Assembly (NCBI GenBank): GCA_013298955.1
Contig: JAAFJT010000050.1
Span: 1 to 33,588 of the forward strand
Source of the DNA: Chitinophagales bacterium
Lineage (GTDB): Bacteria; Bacteroidota; Bacteroidia; Chitinophagales; Saprospiraceae
DNA length: 33,588 nucleotides
Reading direction: 5' to 3'
Positions 33,201-33,588 of the stretch are shown here, piece after piece (positions within the stretch are counted from its first letter, which is position 1; each line of letters opens with the position of its first letter). The notes under the pieces are model-generated. The model searched no databases, was not told the DNA's origin, and worked only from the letters and a program-made list of their open reading frames with translations. The position numbers and the translations under genes are program-made.

Positions 33201-33557
33201 CAAACGGCTTCGATTTGGTTGGAAAATCGCCCCAATACGGAATTAGTTTTGCATAAATTGCCCGATGAAGTGCAATGGAGTACCGTACAAAGCATTCATG
33301 TAGGTGATTTTGACGGGGATAAACTGGTGGATATAGCGATAGGTGGCAATTTTTATGAATATCAAACCCATCTTGGTCGGCAAGATGCAAGTTGTGGCAC
33401 GTTATTAAAAGGCGATGGAAAAGGACATTTTACAACCTTATCGCCGCAACAAAGTGGTTGGTTGCTTACGGGCGCAGTGCGAGACATTCAAAAAGTGGGC
33501 AATTATTGGTTGGTCGCCAAAAACAATGAAAAATTGCAAGTTTTTAAAACAAAATAA
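30285..33557 (+). CDS. Twin-propeller FG-GAP/VCBS-repeat lipoprotein with ASPIC/UnbV domain (paralog 3)
   Basis: A 1090-residue predicted lipoprotein. I start it at ATG 30285 (MRFSMLIMLVLAGCQ, lipobox LAGC with Cys14). An in-frame ATG at 30204 would add 27 residues encoded by the hairpin repeat and spoil the signal peptide. Seven loops, from DVNHDGLTD to DLDNDGDLD, precede the ASPIC/UnbV domain (about residues 505-590: GIGAKVTIF, TRGFQSSVE, NFGL). Seven follow, from DVNGDKLED to DFDGDKLVD. It is the most divergent paralog: YLYYYNGGGV replaces YRNFYNGGGV and NMGLNSNL replaces NHGLNSRF. That suggests a different ligand or partner. The family A repeat resumes 8 nt after the stop. Confidence 0.93.
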   Translation: MRFSMLIMLVLAGCQSKKNENSLFERLTSNQTGIRFANGIPENQPMNIVQYLYYYNGGGVAAGDVNHDGLTDLYFTANLDKNGLFLNKGNFQFEDVTEKAGLADEGGWKTGVTMADVNADGWLDIYVCHVSNYQNWTVKNKLFINNQDGTFTDRAAEYGLDATGLCTQAAFFDYDNDGDLDCYLLRHSVHSPRSYRPVTNRKVDDPLSSDILFQNDGKNHFKDVSKAAGIQDGSLGYGLGLAIADLNGDNLLDIYVGNDFHDNDYLYYNNGNGTFTERMNQSMGHNSNFSMGNDIADFNNDGLPDFIGLDMKPESEEVLKASSGAEAYNIYDFKNKEFGYHPQYPRNVLQLNRGNGSSKDGKYPFFSEIGQFSGVSATDWSWSALFADLDNDGWKDIYITNGIVRRPNDLDYMKFISDKTVQKEVSDSAFVAKMPKGKVENYAFRNRSDLTFDNVSLIWGLDQLSCSSGAVYADLDNDGDLDLVTNNINQPAFILKNRTTERLKYHFLKVKLLGEQGNTHGIGAKVTIFHKNNLQMQALQPTRGFQSSVEPLLNFGLKEAKKIDSLVVIWQDGRKQVVKNPAIDKLLLLNQKDAVKSNVLVSKTPPILQEVTEKININYRHVENAFYDVDKEKLIPHFLSTEGPKIAVGDVNGDKLEDFYVGAAQKGLGKLYLQQANGGFTEKTDGFINPQPTQSDEVGATFFDADGDKDLDLYIVSGGNEAGVTGDKLYFNDGKGRFTQVDPTFAPTLSVFHNGSCVKACDLDGDGDIDLFVGSRADTRHYGLNARSYLLMNDGTGHFKDVSMQFAAEITDLGMVTDAVWVDMNRDEKLDLVVVGEWMPITIFYNEGRKFRKMRMEHTSGFWNTIAAADLDKDGDMDLIVGNMGLNSNLQASAEQPLGLYIKDFDKNGASEAILTYWRQGREYCVDSKDMLASQIPAIKKVFPEYQKFSQSGFDKVFPAGLMKDATTKKIFQTASIWLENRPNTELVLHKLPDEVQWSTVQSIHVGDFDGDKLVDIAIGGNFYEYQTHLGRQDASCGTLLKGDGKGHFTTLSPQQSGWLLTGAVRDIQKVGNYWLVAKNNEKLQVFKTK

Positions 33558-33565
33558 TATTTTTT

Positions 33566-33588
33566 AACACATAGTTCACATAAGGGGA
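33566..33588. repeat. Left arm of a further family A hairpin, cut by the window end
   Basis: AACACATAGTTCACATA (33566-33582) is identical to 241-257, the start of the first family A element. The rest lies outside the window. It begins just after the paralog 3 stop codon. Confidence 0.7.

Noticed and set aside
1-33588. Prophage, integron, rRNA or complete transposon
   Set aside because: No integrase, capsid, tail, rRNA or intact transposase sequence was seen; the only IS trace is the tnpB remnant.

Overview
This window comes from the chromosome of an AT-rich (about 40% G+C by eye) member of the Bacteroidota, most likely a free-living Cytophagales- or Saprospirales-type organism. The support is a SusC/SusD pair, Bacteroidota-type promoters (TTTG, about 18-19 nt, TAnnTTTG), LytS/LytTR signalling, TonB-dependent receptors with carboxypeptidase-regulatory-like N-termini, and lipoproteins with FG-GAP/ASPIC-UnbV repeats. 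The genus cannot be fixed from this sequence alone.

Layout. 1-3860: the tail of an unrecognised gene, a PlsC-like acyltransferase (-), a periplasmic TonB-C/GldM-C-like protein (-), then dnaN (beta clamp) and aroK (shikimate kinase). 3861-7278: a DEAD-box RNA helicase with a DbpA-type RNA-binding domain, a cluster of hairpin repeats, an internally deleted IS200/IS605 TnpB remnant, tRNA-Ala(GGC) and rdgB. 7388-14744: a penicillin-acylase-type Ntn hydrolase (+), facing a large TonB-dependent receptor (-). That receptor is divergent from an overlapping LytS-type kinase/LytTR regulator pair (+). 14982-17024: a pirin and a two-DTG aspartyl protease with PDZ domain (-). 17025-17845: an 820-nt non-coding leader with several palindromes.

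17846-33557 is the most distinctive part: susC, susD, a small lipoprotein of unknown function and three tandem paralogous lipoproteins of about 1,090-1,120 residues, all on the + strand. Each of the three has seven Asp-rich calcium-type loops, an ASPIC/UnbV domain and then seven more loops. That suggests two seven-bladed beta-propellers joined by ASPIC/UnbV. No glycoside hydrolase, polysaccharide lyase, sulfatase or dedicated sigma/anti-sigma regulator is present in the window. The locus is best read as a SusCD-type outer-membrane uptake system whose accessory surface proteins are twin-propeller lipoproteins and whose substrate is unknown. It may continue past the right edge.

A second theme is the number of hairpin-forming intergenic repeats. 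One class has long imperfect arms (36-60 nt) built from degenerate short words with a GGA core; there are three sequence families, at 241-372, 30151-30267 and 33566-end; at 14810-14956 and 26513-26751; and at 5756-5867. Another class consists of near-perfect 15-16-bp palindromes with almost no loop, some next to a TAAGTAGTT-type terminal motif. One example is a 62-nt sequence present twice in inverted orientation with 59/62 identity, and one of those copies lies just ahead of the TonB receptor start codon.
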